Assembly: GCF_009857745.1 (NCBI RefSeq)
Contig: NZ_WWEN01000005.1
Location: forward strand, 1 to 64,000
Length of the DNA stretch: 64,000 bases
Direction of reading: 5' to 3'
Origin: Thalassovita mangrovi
Lineage (GTDB): Bacteria > Pseudomonadota > Alphaproteobacteria > Rhodobacterales > Rhodobacteraceae
Shown here: positions 36,543 through 45,282 of the stretch, piece after piece
Layout of the letters: each line of letters begins with the position of its first letter
Position numbering within the stretch: position 1 is the stretch's first letter
Translations under genes and position numbers: made by a program
Notes under the pieces: generated by a model
Told to the model about the DNA's origin: nothing
The model's input: the letters and a program-made list of their open reading frames with translations, nothing else
Databases searched by the model: none

Positions 36543-36600
36543 ACCGGCGCCCCCGCCGGGCCTTTTCATGTCACAGGTCACGTAAATCAGGGAGCTGCAG

Positions 36601-37410
36601 ATGACCGCACAGATGGTCACGATCGAACGCGCGGAAACGCCACACGGGCACCGCATCGCCATCGTCCGCTTCGACACCGGGGCCAAGGCGAACGCCCTGT
36701 CGCAGGAACTGATGCGCCAGCTCACTGCCGCGGCGCGCACATTCGAAGGCGACGCGGACACCAACGCGATCATCCTGACCGGCCGGGCCGACCGGTTCTG
36801 CCTCGGCATGGACCTGAAGGACCCCGAATTCCGCGACGCCCCCAACCTGCCGCTGAACGAACGCCGCCAGCTGCTGCAGTTGGGCCCGCGCATGTGCAGC
36901 GCCTGGGAAGACCTGGAACCGATGACCATCTGCGCCATCGAAGGCTGGTGCGTCGGCGGCGGAGTCGCCTTGGCGGCCTCGCTGGACCTACGGGTCTGCG
37001 GCCGGTCCTCGCAATTCTATATCCCCGAAATCGAACGCGGCCTGAACATGAGCTGGGGATCGCTGCCGCGCATCGCCGGGCTGGTCGGCCCGGCCCGCGC
37101 CAAGCGGCTGGCCATCGTGGCGGAACAGATCGACGCGGGCACCGCGGCGGACTGGGGCTGGGCGGATTACATCGGCGAGGACGGCAAGGTGATGGAAACC
37201 GCCCTGTCGGTTGCCGAAAAGATCGCCGCGATGCCGCCCGTGGCGGTGCGGATGATCAAGCAGGGGATCGAGACGGCGACAAAACCGCTGAACCGGGCGG
37301 TCAGCGCGATGGACATGGACCAGTTCGCGCTGATGCAGGGATCAGAGGATCACGAAGAAGGCGTGAAATCCTTCCTTGAAGGGCGCGACGCAACATTCAC
37401 TGGCAACTAG
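36601..37410 (+). CDS. Enoyl-CoA hydratase/isomerase family (crotonase fold)
   Basis: 269 residues. Crotonase-fold signatures: GRADRFCLGMDLKDPEF (first oxyanion-hole loop), AIEGWCVGGGVALAASLDLR (second oxyanion-hole Gly pair) and PEIERGLNMSWGSLPRIAGL (position of the second catalytic acid/base). It acts on an acyl-CoA, but hydratase, isomerase or lyase activity cannot be told apart. It stands alone on its strand between the RTX gene and the EamA gene. Confidence 0.88.
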   Translation: MTAQMVTIERAETPHGHRIAIVRFDTGAKANALSQELMRQLTAAARTFEGDADTNAIILTGRADRFCLGMDLKDPEFRDAPNLPLNERRQLLQLGPRMCSAWEDLEPMTICAIEGWCVGGGVALAASLDLRVCGRSSQFYIPEIERGLNMSWGSLPRIAGLVGPARAKRLAIVAEQIDAGTAADWGWADYIGEDGKVMETALSVAEKIAAMPPVAVRMIKQGIETATKPLNRAVSAMDMDQFALMQGSEDHEEGVKSFLEGRDATFTGN

Positions 37411-37524
37411 CGAACGGAAGCGTTCGGGACGGTTGTTGCCGGAAATACAGGCAAGACCTGCGCCCATCCTCGCAACAAGGACGATTTCCGTCCACCTCGT
37501 CAAATGCTGTGCTAAGCTGCCGGC

Positions 37525-37950
37525 ATGATGCAATCCTGGCAATTCTGGGCCCTGCTTTCGGCCGTCTTCGCCGCCCTCACCGCGATCTTCGCAAAGGTCG
37601 GGGTCAACGATATCGGGTCGAACTTCGCCACCTTCCTGCGCACGCTGGTCGTGGTCGTCTTCCTGATCTGCCTGCTTTGGGCGACCGACGGGTTTCAATC
37701 CGTCTCCACCCTCAGCGCCAAGACCGCGATCTTCCTGATCCTCTCCGGCCTCGGCACCGGCGCGTCATGGCTGTGCTATTTCCGCGCCCTGAAACTGGGC
37801 CAGGCGTCCCAGGTCGCCCCCATCGACAAGCTGAGTGTTGTCTTCGTCGCCATCTTTGCGGCGCTGTTTCTGGGCGAAACCCAATCTCCACTGGGCTGGG
37901 CCGGCGTCGGGTTGATTTCGCTGGGCGCTGTTCTGGTGGCGCTGGCCTGA
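37525..37950 (+). CDS. Half-size EamA (DMT) transporter
   Basis: 141 residues with one EamA repeat of five predicted helices (FWALLSAVFAALTAIFAKVG through WAGVGLISLGAVLVALA) and the FLGETQSPLGW loop. A single-repeat protein must work as a dimer. Substrate unknown. ATG 37525 is followed immediately by a second ATG, either of which may be used. Confidence 0.85.
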   Translation: MMQSWQFWALLSAVFAALTAIFAKVGVNDIGSNFATFLRTLVVVVFLICLLWATDGFQSVSTLSAKTAIFLILSGLGTGASWLCYFRALKLGQASQVAPIDKLSVVFVAIFAALFLGETQSPLGWAGVGLISLGAVLVALA

Positions 37951-38054
37951 ACGCGCAAAGCCGCACAAGTCCTGTTCACCCATGGGCCTGTGCGCAGCCT
38001 CGGCAGGCGCATACATTCATCTCAGTTGATATGAACACCTGACAGAGGCCCAAG

Positions 38055-38849
38055 ATGACCACCCTTCCCACCTATTTCATTTCCCATGGCGGCGGCCCGT
38101 GGCCGTGGATTCCCCAGATGGCCGCCGAACTGGAACCGCTCAGCGAATCCTTCCGCGCCATGCCCGGCGAGATCGGCGAAAAGCCCAAGGCCGTCCTGAT
38201 GATCTCGGGCCATTGGGAAAGCGATGAATTCGCCGTCATGCATTCGGCCCGCCCGCCGATGGTCTATGACTATTTCGGCTTCCCGCCGGAAACCTACGAA
38301 ATCCAATACCCCTCCCCCGGCGCGCCGGAACTGGCCGAGGAAGTGGCGCATATGATCCATGCCGCCGGGCTGCCGACGCGGCTGGACGACGAATACGGCT
38401 ATGACCACGGCACCTTCGTGCCGATGGCGGTGATGTACCCGCAGGCCGACGTGCCGCTGTTCCAGGTATCGATGCGCCACAATTACGACCCGGCGGAACA
38501 TTTCGAACTGGGCCGGGCGCTGGCGCCGCTGCGCGATCGCGGCGTTCTGATCGTCGGGTCGGGGCTGAGCTTCCATAACCTGCGCATGTTCGGCCCCGGC
38601 GCCAAGACGCCCTCGACCGTGTTCGACGGCTGGCTGACCGAAACCCTGGCCCTGCCGCCGGCGGAACGCACCGCCGCTTTGCTGGAGTGGGAAAAGGCCC
38701 CGCAGGCCCGCACCTGCCACGAAAAGGAAGACCACCTGGTGCCGCTGTTCGCCGCCCTGGGTGCTGCCGAAAACGACCCCGCGACCCGGACCTATCACCA
38801 GACCGGCATTCGCGGTGGCGTAACGGCATCGAGCTTCCGCTTCGGCTGA
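38055..38849 (+). CDS. LigB/DODA-type extradiol dioxygenase family protein
   Basis: 264 residues. Family motifs with likely metal-binding histidines are in order: YFISHGGGPWPW near the start, MISGHWESDEF, YGYDHGTFVPMAVMYP and VGSGLSFHNLRMF. Members open aromatic rings next to a hydroxyl pair (DOPA-like or catecholic substrates). The true substrate is unknown. It precedes an alcohol dehydrogenase gene on the same strand by 85 bases. Confidence 0.88.
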   Translation: MTTLPTYFISHGGGPWPWIPQMAAELEPLSESFRAMPGEIGEKPKAVLMISGHWESDEFAVMHSARPPMVYDYFGFPPETYEIQYPSPGAPELAEEVAHMIHAAGLPTRLDDEYGYDHGTFVPMAVMYPQADVPLFQVSMRHNYDPAEHFELGRALAPLRDRGVLIVGSGLSFHNLRMFGPGAKTPSTVFDGWLTETLALPPAERTAALLEWEKAPQARTCHEKEDHLVPLFAALGAAENDPATRTYHQTGIRGGVTASSFRFG

Positions 38850-38934
38850 TCCCCGGCCCCGGTTTGACCGGGATCAACGCGCGCGCCCCGCGCGGCTGGC
38901 AGGCTGGGCCCATTCACAGGGTGAGGGCCAGACC

Positions 38935-39918
38935 ATGCGCGCGATGGTGTTTGAAAAATCCGGTCAGCCACTGCGGCTGACCGAAATGGATTTGCCGGAG
39001 CCCGCCGAAGGGCAGGTGCGGATCAGGATCGAGGCCTGCGGCGTCTGCCGCACCGACCTGCATATCGTCGACGGTGAGCTGGAACATCCCAAACTGCCGC
39101 TGATTCCCGGCCACGAAATCGTCGGACGCGTCGATGCGCTCGGCCCCGGCGTCACCGGGCTGGAACCGGGTCAACGGGTCGGCGTGCCCTGGCTCGGCCA
39201 TGCCTGCGGCCATTGCTATTACTGCGACCACGGGCGGGAAAACCTCTGCGACGATCCGCTGTTCACCGGCTACACGTTCGATGGCGGCTTTGCCGACTAC
39301 TGCCTGGCCCATACCGATTTCATCTTCGCCCTGCCCGAAGACGCCGATCCGGTCGCCTTGGCGCCGCTGCTATGCGCCGGGCTGATCGGCTATCGCAGCT
39401 TCGTGCGAGCGGGCAAGGTCGAACGGCTCGGCCTCTACGGCTTCGGCGCGGCGGCGCATATCCTGTGCCAGATCGCCAACTGGCAGGGGATCGAGGTCTA
39501 CGCCTTCACCCGCGACGGCGACGCGCAGGCACAGGATTTCGCCCGCAGGCTGGGCGCCAAGTGGGCCGGCGGATCGTCCGATCCGTCGCCGGTGGAACTG
39601 GACGCGGCGATTCTGTTCGCCCCGATCGGCGCGCTGGTGCCCCTGGCGCTGAAGGCGGTGCGCAAGGGCGGCCGGGTGGTCTGCGGCGGCATCCACATGA
39701 GCGATATTCCCAGCTTCCACTATGCCGATCTGTGGGGCGAACGCGAAATCCTGTCGGTCGCCAACCTGACCCGCGCCGATGGCGAGGCGTTCTTCCCGCT
39801 GGCGCAAAAGGCCGGGGTAAAAACCGAAACCATCCCCTACCCGCTGGAGCGGGCGAACGAGGCGCTGGACGACCTGCGCGCCGGGCGGCTGCAGGGGGCG
39901 GCGGTGCTGGTGCCATGA
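38935..39918 (+). CDS. Zinc-dependent alcohol dehydrogenase family protein
   Basis: 327-residue medium-chain dehydrogenase/reductase. Catalytic zinc ligands in CGVCRTDLHIV and GHEIVGRV; structural zinc cysteines in CGHCYYCDHGRENLC; Rossmann dinucleotide loop LYGFGAAAHILCQIA, in which the usual GxGxxG reads GFGAAA. It closely resembles the AdhA-type enzymes of proteobacteria that use short alcohols/aldehydes with NAD(P). Substrate inferred only at family level. Confidence 0.9.
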   Translation: MRAMVFEKSGQPLRLTEMDLPEPAEGQVRIRIEACGVCRTDLHIVDGELEHPKLPLIPGHEIVGRVDALGPGVTGLEPGQRVGVPWLGHACGHCYYCDHGRENLCDDPLFTGYTFDGGFADYCLAHTDFIFALPEDADPVALAPLLCAGLIGYRSFVRAGKVERLGLYGFGAAAHILCQIANWQGIEVYAFTRDGDAQAQDFARRLGAKWAGGSSDPSPVELDAAILFAPIGALVPLALKAVRKGGRVVCGGIHMSDIPSFHYADLWGEREILSVANLTRADGEAFFPLAQKAGVKTETIPYPLERANEALDDLRAGRLQGAAVLVP

Positions 39919-39996
39919 GCGCCCCTCCAACGAAATCACGTGCGTCATGGCGCCCAAAATGCCATGCTTTCCCCTGAAACCTAAGGGAGGTTGCCA

Positions 39997-40632
39997 ATGC
40001 GCCCGGCAGATCAGATTGCCCAATTCGTGGCCGACGCCCTGAAAGAAGGACGAACCCGCGCCGAAATCGCCGCCGCCCTGCAGGAAGCCGGCTGGGCCCA
40101 GAACGAGGTGGCCGAGGCGCTGAACGCCTGGGCCGATACCGCTTTCATCCCGCCGGTGCCGCGCCCGCGCCCCTATGTATCGGCGCGCGAAGCGTTCCTG
40201 TACGGGCTGATGTTCCTGGCGCTCGCTATGACGGCGTGGAACATTACCACGCTCGGGTTCGAACTGATCGAACTGTGGCTGCACGACGTGACCGACCGCT
40301 ATTCGCTTTACAATGTCAGCACGGTGCGCTGGTCGATTTCCGTGCTGGTGGTGTTCTTCCCGCTGTTCTTGTGGATGAACAGCCGCGCCCAGAGCGCCGC
40401 CAGGGCCGATCCCGGCAAGCGCCGTTCGGCGGTGCGCAAATGGTTCGGCTACATCACCCTGTTCCTGGCCGCACTGGCCCTGCTGGGCGATCTGATCGCG
40501 GTGATCTACGCGCTGCTCAGCGGCGACCTGACCACGCGATTCTTCGCCAAGGCGGCGCTGGTGGCGCTGACCGCCGGGCTGATCTTCCTCTATTTCCGCG
40601 GCGAAACGGCGGAGGCCGAAGATGCAAGCTGA
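39997..40632 (+). CDS. DUF5671 domain membrane protein
   Basis: 211 residues, ATG 39997 behind GGGAGG. A soluble N-terminal helical segment of about 50 residues (FVADALKEGRTRAEIAAALQ) precedes the DUF5671 region PYVSAREAFLYGLMFLALAM and about four transmembrane helices, ending FFAKAALVALTAGLIFLYF. The N-terminal helix-turn pattern resembles a UBA-like or XRE-free short domain. Function unknown. Overlaps the next gene by 11 bases. Confidence 0.8.
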   Translation: MRPADQIAQFVADALKEGRTRAEIAAALQEAGWAQNEVAEALNAWADTAFIPPVPRPRPYVSAREAFLYGLMFLALAMTAWNITTLGFELIELWLHDVTDRYSLYNVSTVRWSISVLVVFFPLFLWMNSRAQSAARADPGKRRSAVRKWFGYITLFLAALALLGDLIAVIYALLSGDLTTRFFAKAALVALTAGLIFLYFRGETAEAEDAS

Positions 40633-41017
40633 CAAGATCGCCCAAACCGCCCTGGCGGCGCTGGTCGCCGGGTTGATCGTTTTCGGTCTGCTGACGGTGG
40701 GCGGCCCCGGCAAGGGCCGGATGGAAAAGCGCGACGGCACGAGGCTGTCGGACCTGCAAAGCCTCAGCATATTCGTCCGCTGCGTCGCCGATACCCAGGA
40801 CAAGACCCTGCCCGACACGCTGGCCCCGGTGGACACCTGCCAGCGCGACCTGCGACTGGCCGACCCCTATACCGGCGAGGATTACCGCTATGAACGGGTG
40901 TCCGACACGGCCTACCGGCTTTGCGCCGAGTTCGAAGACCCCGACTGGATAATAGAAACCCGTGCCGCGTCTCTCGACCGCGCCACGGGCTGCTTGCAAT
41001 ACACCTATACGCCCTGA
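40622..41017 (+). CDS. Small anchored protein of unknown function, partner of DUF5671
   Basis: 131 residues: N-terminal transmembrane helix (TALAALVAGLIVFGLLTVGG), then an extracytoplasmic domain with four cysteines (in VRCVAD, DTCQRD, RLCAEF, TGCLQY) that could form two disulfides. It overlaps DUF5671 by 11 bases, so the two are co-translated and likely act together in the membrane. No family recognised. Confidence 0.7.
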   Translation: MQADKIAQTALAALVAGLIVFGLLTVGGPGKGRMEKRDGTRLSDLQSLSIFVRCVADTQDKTLPDTLAPVDTCQRDLRLADPYTGEDYRYERVSDTAYRLCAEFEDPDWIIETRAASLDRATGCLQYTYTP

Positions 41018-41022
41018 GGCGA

Positions 41023-41886
41023 TCAGATCCCCGACTTGATGCTTTCTTCGAGGTAGATCTCGCGCAGGCGCTTGGCGACCGGGCCGGGTTCGCCCGCGCC
41101 CACCTTGGCGCCGTCGATTTCCACCACCGGCATCACGAAGGTCGAGGCCGAGGTGACGAACGCCTCATCCGCGCCCTGTGCTTCCTCGATGGTGAAGGGC
41201 CGTTCCTCGACCGTCATCTGCGCTTCGCGGGCAAAGCGCAGCACTGCGGCGCGGGTGATCCCGTGCAGGATGTCGCTGGACAGGTCGCGGGTGATGATCG
41301 TGCCGCCCTTGACGATATAGGCGTTGTTCGAGGTGCCTTCGGTCACATGGCCGTCTTCGACCAGCCAGGCATCGTCGCAGCCTGCCTTCTTCGCCGCCAT
41401 CTTGCCCATCGACGGGTACAGCAGCTGCACCGTCTTGATGTCGCGGCGGCCCCAGCGGATGTCTTCGATCGAGATGACCTTGAGCCCCTTTTGCGCCACC
41501 GGGTTGTTGGCCAGGCCGGGCTTGGACTGGGTGAACAGGACCAGCGTCGGCTTCACCACTTCGGGGTCGGGGAAGACGAAATCGCGGTCGCCGGCCGAGC
41601 CGCGCGACACCTGCAGGTAAATCATCCCCTCGTCGATGTCGTTCAGTTCGACCAGCTTGCGGTGAATCTCCAGCAGGTCATCGAACGCTTCGGGCTTTTC
41701 CATATCCAGCTCGTTCAGCGAGCGTTCCAGACGCGCCAGGTGTCCGTCGAAATCGATCAGCTTGCCTTCCAGCACCGAGGTCACTTCGTAAACGCCGTCG
41801 GCCATCAGGAACGACCGGTCGAAGATCGAAACCTTGGCTTCGGTTTCAGGCAGATACTCACCGTTGAGATAGACGGTACGGGTCAT
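41023..41886 (-). CDS. D-amino-acid transaminase (class IV aminotransferase)
   Basis: 287 residues from ATG 41886 (MTRTVYLNGEYLPETEAKVS). PLP-dependent fold-type IV enzyme: VSIFDRSFLMADGVYEVTSV, likely PLP lysine in WGRRDIKTVQLLYPS, and TEGTSNNAYIVKGGTIITRD. It swaps amino groups between D-amino acids and 2-oxo acids; D-alanine and D-glutamate are the usual pair. Branched-chain or ADC-lyase activity cannot be excluded. It lies downstream of dgcN-dgcA on the same strand, behind a terminator. Confidence 0.85.
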   Translation of the reverse strand: MTRTVYLNGEYLPETEAKVSIFDRSFLMADGVYEVTSVLEGKLIDFDGHLARLERSLNELDMEKPEAFDDLLEIHRKLVELNDIDEGMIYLQVSRGSAGDRDFVFPDPEVVKPTLVLFTQSKPGLANNPVAQKGLKVISIEDIRWGRRDIKTVQLLYPSMGKMAAKKAGCDDAWLVEDGHVTEGTSNNAYIVKGGTIITRDLSSDILHGITRAAVLRFAREAQMTVEERPFTIEEAQGADEAFVTSASTFVMPVVEIDGAKVGAGEPGPVAKRLREIYLEESIKSGI

Positions 41887-41927
41887 GGTATTTTCCTTTT
41901 GTTTCGGGCTCCGCCCGGTCCTCACTG

Positions 41928-41950
41928 AAAACGATCCCCCGGATCGTTTT
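41928..41950 (-). terminator. Terminator after dgcA
   Basis: Perfect AAAACGATCC-CCC-GGATCGTTTT hairpin, 11 bases after the dgcA stop and ahead of the transaminase gene. On the minus strand four T complete the right arm. It should partly uncouple the transaminase from dgcN-dgcA. Confidence 0.75.
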
Positions 41951-41961
41951 CCGGGTATTCG

Positions 41962-42927
41962 TTATCCCCACAAGGCCGCGACGGGCGGGTGCACGCCGTC
42001 GGCATCGTATTGCAATGCGTTGTCGCGGTCTTCTGCCAGAAGAAGCGGCCCGTCAAGGTCCGTCACCATCGCGCCCTGCGCCACCAGCACCGCCGGCGCC
42101 ATCGCCAGCGAACTGCCGACCATGCAGCCGACCATGACATCGTAGCCCTCCGCCAGCGCATCGTTGCGCAGCATCAGCGCCTCGGTCAGACCGCCGGTCT
42201 TGTCCAGCTTGATGTTGACCACGTCGTATTTGCCCTTCAGCCCGGGCAGCGAGGCGCGGTCGTGGCAGCTTTCATCGGCGCAGACCGGCACCGGGCGTTC
42301 CATCCCCAGCAGCGCATCGTCCTGCGAGGCCGGCAGCGGCTGTTCGACCAGCGCCACGCCCAGCCGCACCAGATGCGGCGCCAGGTCCTTGTAGACCTCG
42401 GCGCTCCAGCCCTCGTTGGCGTCGATGATGATTTTCGATTTCGGCGCACCGGCGCGCACCGCTTCCAGCCGCGGCATGTCGTCCGGCGTGCCCAGCTTGA
42501 TCTTCAGCAGCGGCCGGAAGGCGTTCTTCTCGGCCTGCGCCTGCATCGCGGCGGGTTCGTCCAGCGACAGGGTGTAGGCGGTGATTTCCGGCTTCGGCGC
42601 GGGCAGTCCGGCCAATTCCCAGACCCGCTTGCCCGCTTTCTTCGCTTCCCAGTCCCACAGGGCGCAATCGACCGCGTTGCGCGCGGCCCCGGCCGGCAGC
42701 AGGTTCTGCAGCGCCTCGCGGCCCACTTCGGACGGCAGGCCAAGGATTTCCTCGGTCACGCTGTCCAGGGTTTCGTCATAGCGCGCATACGGCACGCATT
42801 CGCCCCAGCCGGTGATCCCGTCGCGGGTCACCTTCACCGTCAGAACCTGCGCCTCGGTCCGTGCGCCCCGGCTGATCCGGAACACCTGCGCCAGTGGAAA
42901 CACATCCTTTTCTACGGTGATCGACAC
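41962..42927 (-). CDS. dgcA: N-acetyl-D-glutamate racemase DgcA (enolase superfamily)
   Basis: 321 residues of the mandelate racemase/muconate cycloisomerase type, close to Ala-Glu epimerases. Catalytic features: LLKIKLGTPDD (first Lys of KxK), IIDANEGWS, VEQPLP and CADESCHDR (three metal ligands) and VNIKLDKTGGLTEAL (second catalytic Lys). With dgcN it would run the DgcN-DgcA D-glutamate pathway: N-acetyl-D-glutamate to N-acetyl-L-glutamate. Pathway assignment rests on the gene pair; an L-Ala-D/L-Glu epimerase role is the alternative. Confidence 0.85.
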   Translation of the reverse strand: MSITVEKDVFPLAQVFRISRGARTEAQVLTVKVTRDGITGWGECVPYARYDETLDSVTEEILGLPSEVGREALQNLLPAGAARNAVDCALWDWEAKKAGKRVWELAGLPAPKPEITAYTLSLDEPAAMQAQAEKNAFRPLLKIKLGTPDDMPRLEAVRAGAPKSKIIIDANEGWSAEVYKDLAPHLVRLGVALVEQPLPASQDDALLGMERPVPVCADESCHDRASLPGLKGKYDVVNIKLDKTGGLTEALMLRNDALAEGYDVMVGCMVGSSLAMAPAVLVAQGAMVTDLDGPLLLAEDRDNALQYDADGVHPPVAALWG

Positions 42928-42941
42928 GTGCCTGCCCCTTC

Positions 42942-42990
42942 TTCTTGGTCTAAATACTCAAACAAGCGGGGCGCCCGCCAGGGACGCCCC
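42942..42990 (-). repeat. Intergenic repeat/hairpin between dgcN and dgcA
   Basis: GGGGCG and CGCCCC flank an 11-base loop (42968-42990), followed on the minus strand by CTTGTTTGAGTATTTAGACC and AAGAAGAAGGGG. The cttcttctt...taaata stretch resembles the start of the repeats at 21425 and 45283. It probably modulates read-through from dgcN to dgcA. Confidence 0.5.
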
Positions 42991-43002
42991 ACAAGATTTC
43001 AA

Positions 43003-44004
43003 TCAGATCGCCGCCAGCGCGTCCACCAGCTTGCCCGCGCCGAAGCGGAACGGGTCGGTGGCGGGCAGGCCCAGATCGGCCTCGACCTTGGCGAGATAGG
43101 CCTTGGCCTCGTCCTCGGTCATGTGCTGGGTGTTGATCGCGTAACCAATGACCTTGGCATCGGGATTGGCGACCTGCGCCAGCGAGGTCGCCATGTCGCG
43201 CACCGCTTCCAGCGAAGGCAGCTTGTAGCCCGGCAGGCCGCGCATATGTTCGCGGGTCGGTTCGTGGCAGACCACCAGCGCATCGGGCTGACCGCCATGC
43301 ACCAGCGCCATCGTCACGCCGGAATAGGACACGTGGAACAGGCTGCCCTGCCCCTCGATGATGTCCCAGTGGTCCTCATCGGCGTCGGGGGTGATGTATT
43401 CCACCGACCCGGCCATGAAATCGGCCACCACGGCATCCAGAGGCACGCCGTTGCCGGTGATCAGGATCCCGGTCTGGCCGGTGGCGCGGAAATCGGCCTT
43501 CATGCCGCGTTCGCGCATTTCCTTTTCGATGCACAGGGCGGTGTACATCTTGCCCACCGAACAATCGGTGCCCACCGCCAGCAGCCGCTTGCCGGTCCGC
43601 TTGACGCCATTGGCGATCGGGTAATCCACCTCCGGCACCCGCACGTCATGCAGCGCCCGGCCGGTCGCTTCGGCCACCGCCACCAGGTCGGCTTCGTCGC
43701 GCAGCAGGTTATGCAGCCCGCTGGCCAGGTCGAAGCCTTCTTCCAGCGCCTGCACCAGGACCTTTTTCCAGGCCGGGCTGATGATGCCGCCGCGGTTGGC
43801 CACGCCGATCACCAGCGTCTTGGCGCCGGCGGCCTTGGCCTCTTCCAGCGTCATGTCGGTCAGGCCCATGTCGGCCTTGCAGCCGTCCATGCGGAACTGG
43901 CCGACGGCGAATTCCGGGCGCCAGTCCTTGATGCCTTGCGCCACTTTCGCGGCCAGTTGGTCGGGGGCATCGCCCAGGAACAGAAGATAGGGGGTCTGAA
44001 TCAT
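43003..44004 (-). CDS. dgcN: N-acetyltransferase DgcN (DUF1611)
   Basis: 333 residues. N-terminal PYLLFLGDAPDQLAAKVAQG, a P-loop-like LAVGTDCSVGKMYTALCIEK and later ATGQTGILITGNGVPLDAV define the DUF1611/DgcN family. In the marine D-glutamate pathway described in Gammaproteobacteria, DgcN acetylates D-glutamate before racemisation by DgcA. It is the first gene of the pair, divergent from mcl1 over a 274-base control region. Confidence 0.85.
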   Translation of the reverse strand: MIQTPYLLFLGDAPDQLAAKVAQGIKDWRPEFAVGQFRMDGCKADMGLTDMTLEEAKAAGAKTLVIGVANRGGIISPAWKKVLVQALEEGFDLASGLHNLLRDEADLVAVAEATGRALHDVRVPEVDYPIANGVKRTGKRLLAVGTDCSVGKMYTALCIEKEMRERGMKADFRATGQTGILITGNGVPLDAVVADFMAGSVEYITPDADEDHWDIIEGQGSLFHVSYSGVTMALVHGGQPDALVVCHEPTREHMRGLPGYKLPSLEAVRDMATSLAQVANPDAKVIGYAINTQHMTEDEAKAYLAKVEADLGLPATDPFRFGAGKLVDALAAI

Positions 44005-44062
44005 CGTTTCGGCCTCTCATTCACTTGTTAACGCTCATTGTCGGGGTTCGCGGCGGGATTGC

Positions 44063-44254
44063 TTTGCGAAATTGGCGGCGCAGCGATCCGTTACGCAAGA
44101 TTTTCCCACATTTTTCTATTTTGTCGAATTTTCTCCTGACCAGAGATGGAACATCCGCATGATCCACCATCCCGGCGCAGACCATGCCGCAGCTGCAAAA
44201 TGAACTTGCGAAACGCCGCGCAATTTCATAACTCTCAAGGCGACAATTTCGCAA
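44063..44254. promoter_or_regulatory. Repeated TTTGCGAA-type sites between dgcN and mcl1
   Basis: TTTGCGAA occurs at 44063-44070, TTGCGAA at 44206-44212, and the reverse form TTTCGCAA at 44247-44254, with a GCAATTTC at 44220. They resemble the TTTGCAAA sites reported for acyl-CoA-responsive regulators (PccR/RamB type) in Rhodobacter. Candidate operators for mcl1; match is approximate. The 274-base gap 44005-44278 shows no gene. Confidence 0.35.
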
Positions 44255-44278
44255 TTTCGTTACCCGAAGGATCATGCC

Positions 44279-45238
44279 ATGAGTTTCCGCATTCAGCCCG
44301 CCGCGCCTGCCCGCCCGAACCGCTGCCAGCTGTTCGGCCCGGCCTCCAACACCAAGCTGTTCGCCAAGATGGCGGCCTCGGCGGCGGACGTGATCAATAT
44401 CGACCTGGAAGATTCGGTGGCGCCCAGCGACAAGGACATGGCCCGCGCCAACGCGATCGAGGCGATCAATACCGTCGATTGGGGCAATAAATACCTCAGC
44501 GTCCGGATCAACGGGCTCGACACGCCCTATTGGTACCGCGACGTGGTCGACCTGCTGGAACAATGCGGCGACCGGCTCGACCAGATCATGATCCCGAAAG
44601 TAGGCTGCGCCGAAGACGTCTATGCGGTCGACGCGCTGGCTACCGCGATCGAACGCGCCAAGGGCCGGACCAAGCCGATCAGCTTCGAGGTGATCATCGA
44701 ATCCGCCGCCGGCATCGCCCATGTCGAAGCCATCGCCGCCGCGTCCCCCCGCCTGCAGGCGATGAGCCTCGGCGCGGCCGATTTCGCCGCCTCGATGGGG
44801 ATGCAGACCACCGGCATCGGCGGCACCCAGGAAAACTACTACATGCTGCACGAGGGCGCGAAACACTGGTCCGACCCGTGGCACTGGGCACAGACCGCCA
44901 TCGTCGCCGCCTGCCGCACCCATGGCATCCTGCCGGTCGACGGCCCGTTCGGCGATTTCTCCGACGACGAGGGCTTCATCGCCCAGGCGAAACGCTCCGC
45001 GACGCTGGGCATGGTCGGCAAATGGGCGATCCACCCGAAACAGATCGCGCTCGCCAACGAGGTCTTCACTCCGTCCGAGGAAGCCGTCAACGAGGCGCGC
45101 GAAATCCTCGCCGCGATGGAAGAGGCCAAGGCCAAGGGCGAAGGCGCCACCGTCTACAAGGGCCGGCTGGTCGATATCGCCAGCATCAAGCAGGCCGAGG
45201 TCATCGTCGCCCAGGCCGACCTGATCGCCAACAGCTGA
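44279..45238 (+). CDS. mcl1: L-malyl-CoA/beta-methylmalyl-CoA lyase
   Basis: 319 residues, extremely close to Mcl1 of Rhodobacter as I recall it: MSFRIQPAAPARPNRCQLFG, NIDLEDSVAPSDKDMARANA, YWYRDVVDLLEQCGDRLDQI and QTTGIGGTQENYYMLHEG. The enzyme splits malyl-CoA and beta-methylmalyl-CoA to glyoxylate plus acetyl-CoA or propionyl-CoA in the ethylmalonyl-CoA pathway of acetate assimilation. Metal ligands are expected at the Glu of FEVIIESAAG and the Asp of the LEDS loop. Single gene with its own upstream region. Confidence 0.96.
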   Translation: MSFRIQPAAPARPNRCQLFGPASNTKLFAKMAASAADVINIDLEDSVAPSDKDMARANAIEAINTVDWGNKYLSVRINGLDTPYWYRDVVDLLEQCGDRLDQIMIPKVGCAEDVYAVDALATAIERAKGRTKPISFEVIIESAAGIAHVEAIAAASPRLQAMSLGAADFAASMGMQTTGIGGTQENYYMLHEGAKHWSDPWHWAQTAIVAACRTHGILPVDGPFGDFSDDEGFIAQAKRSATLGMVGKWAIHPKQIALANEVFTPSEEAVNEAREILAAMEEAKAKGEGATVYKGRLVDIASIKQAEVIVAQADLIANS

Positions 45239-45282
45239 TCCATGAACAAGAAGCGTCGCCCCATACCCGGGCGCCGCTTCCC

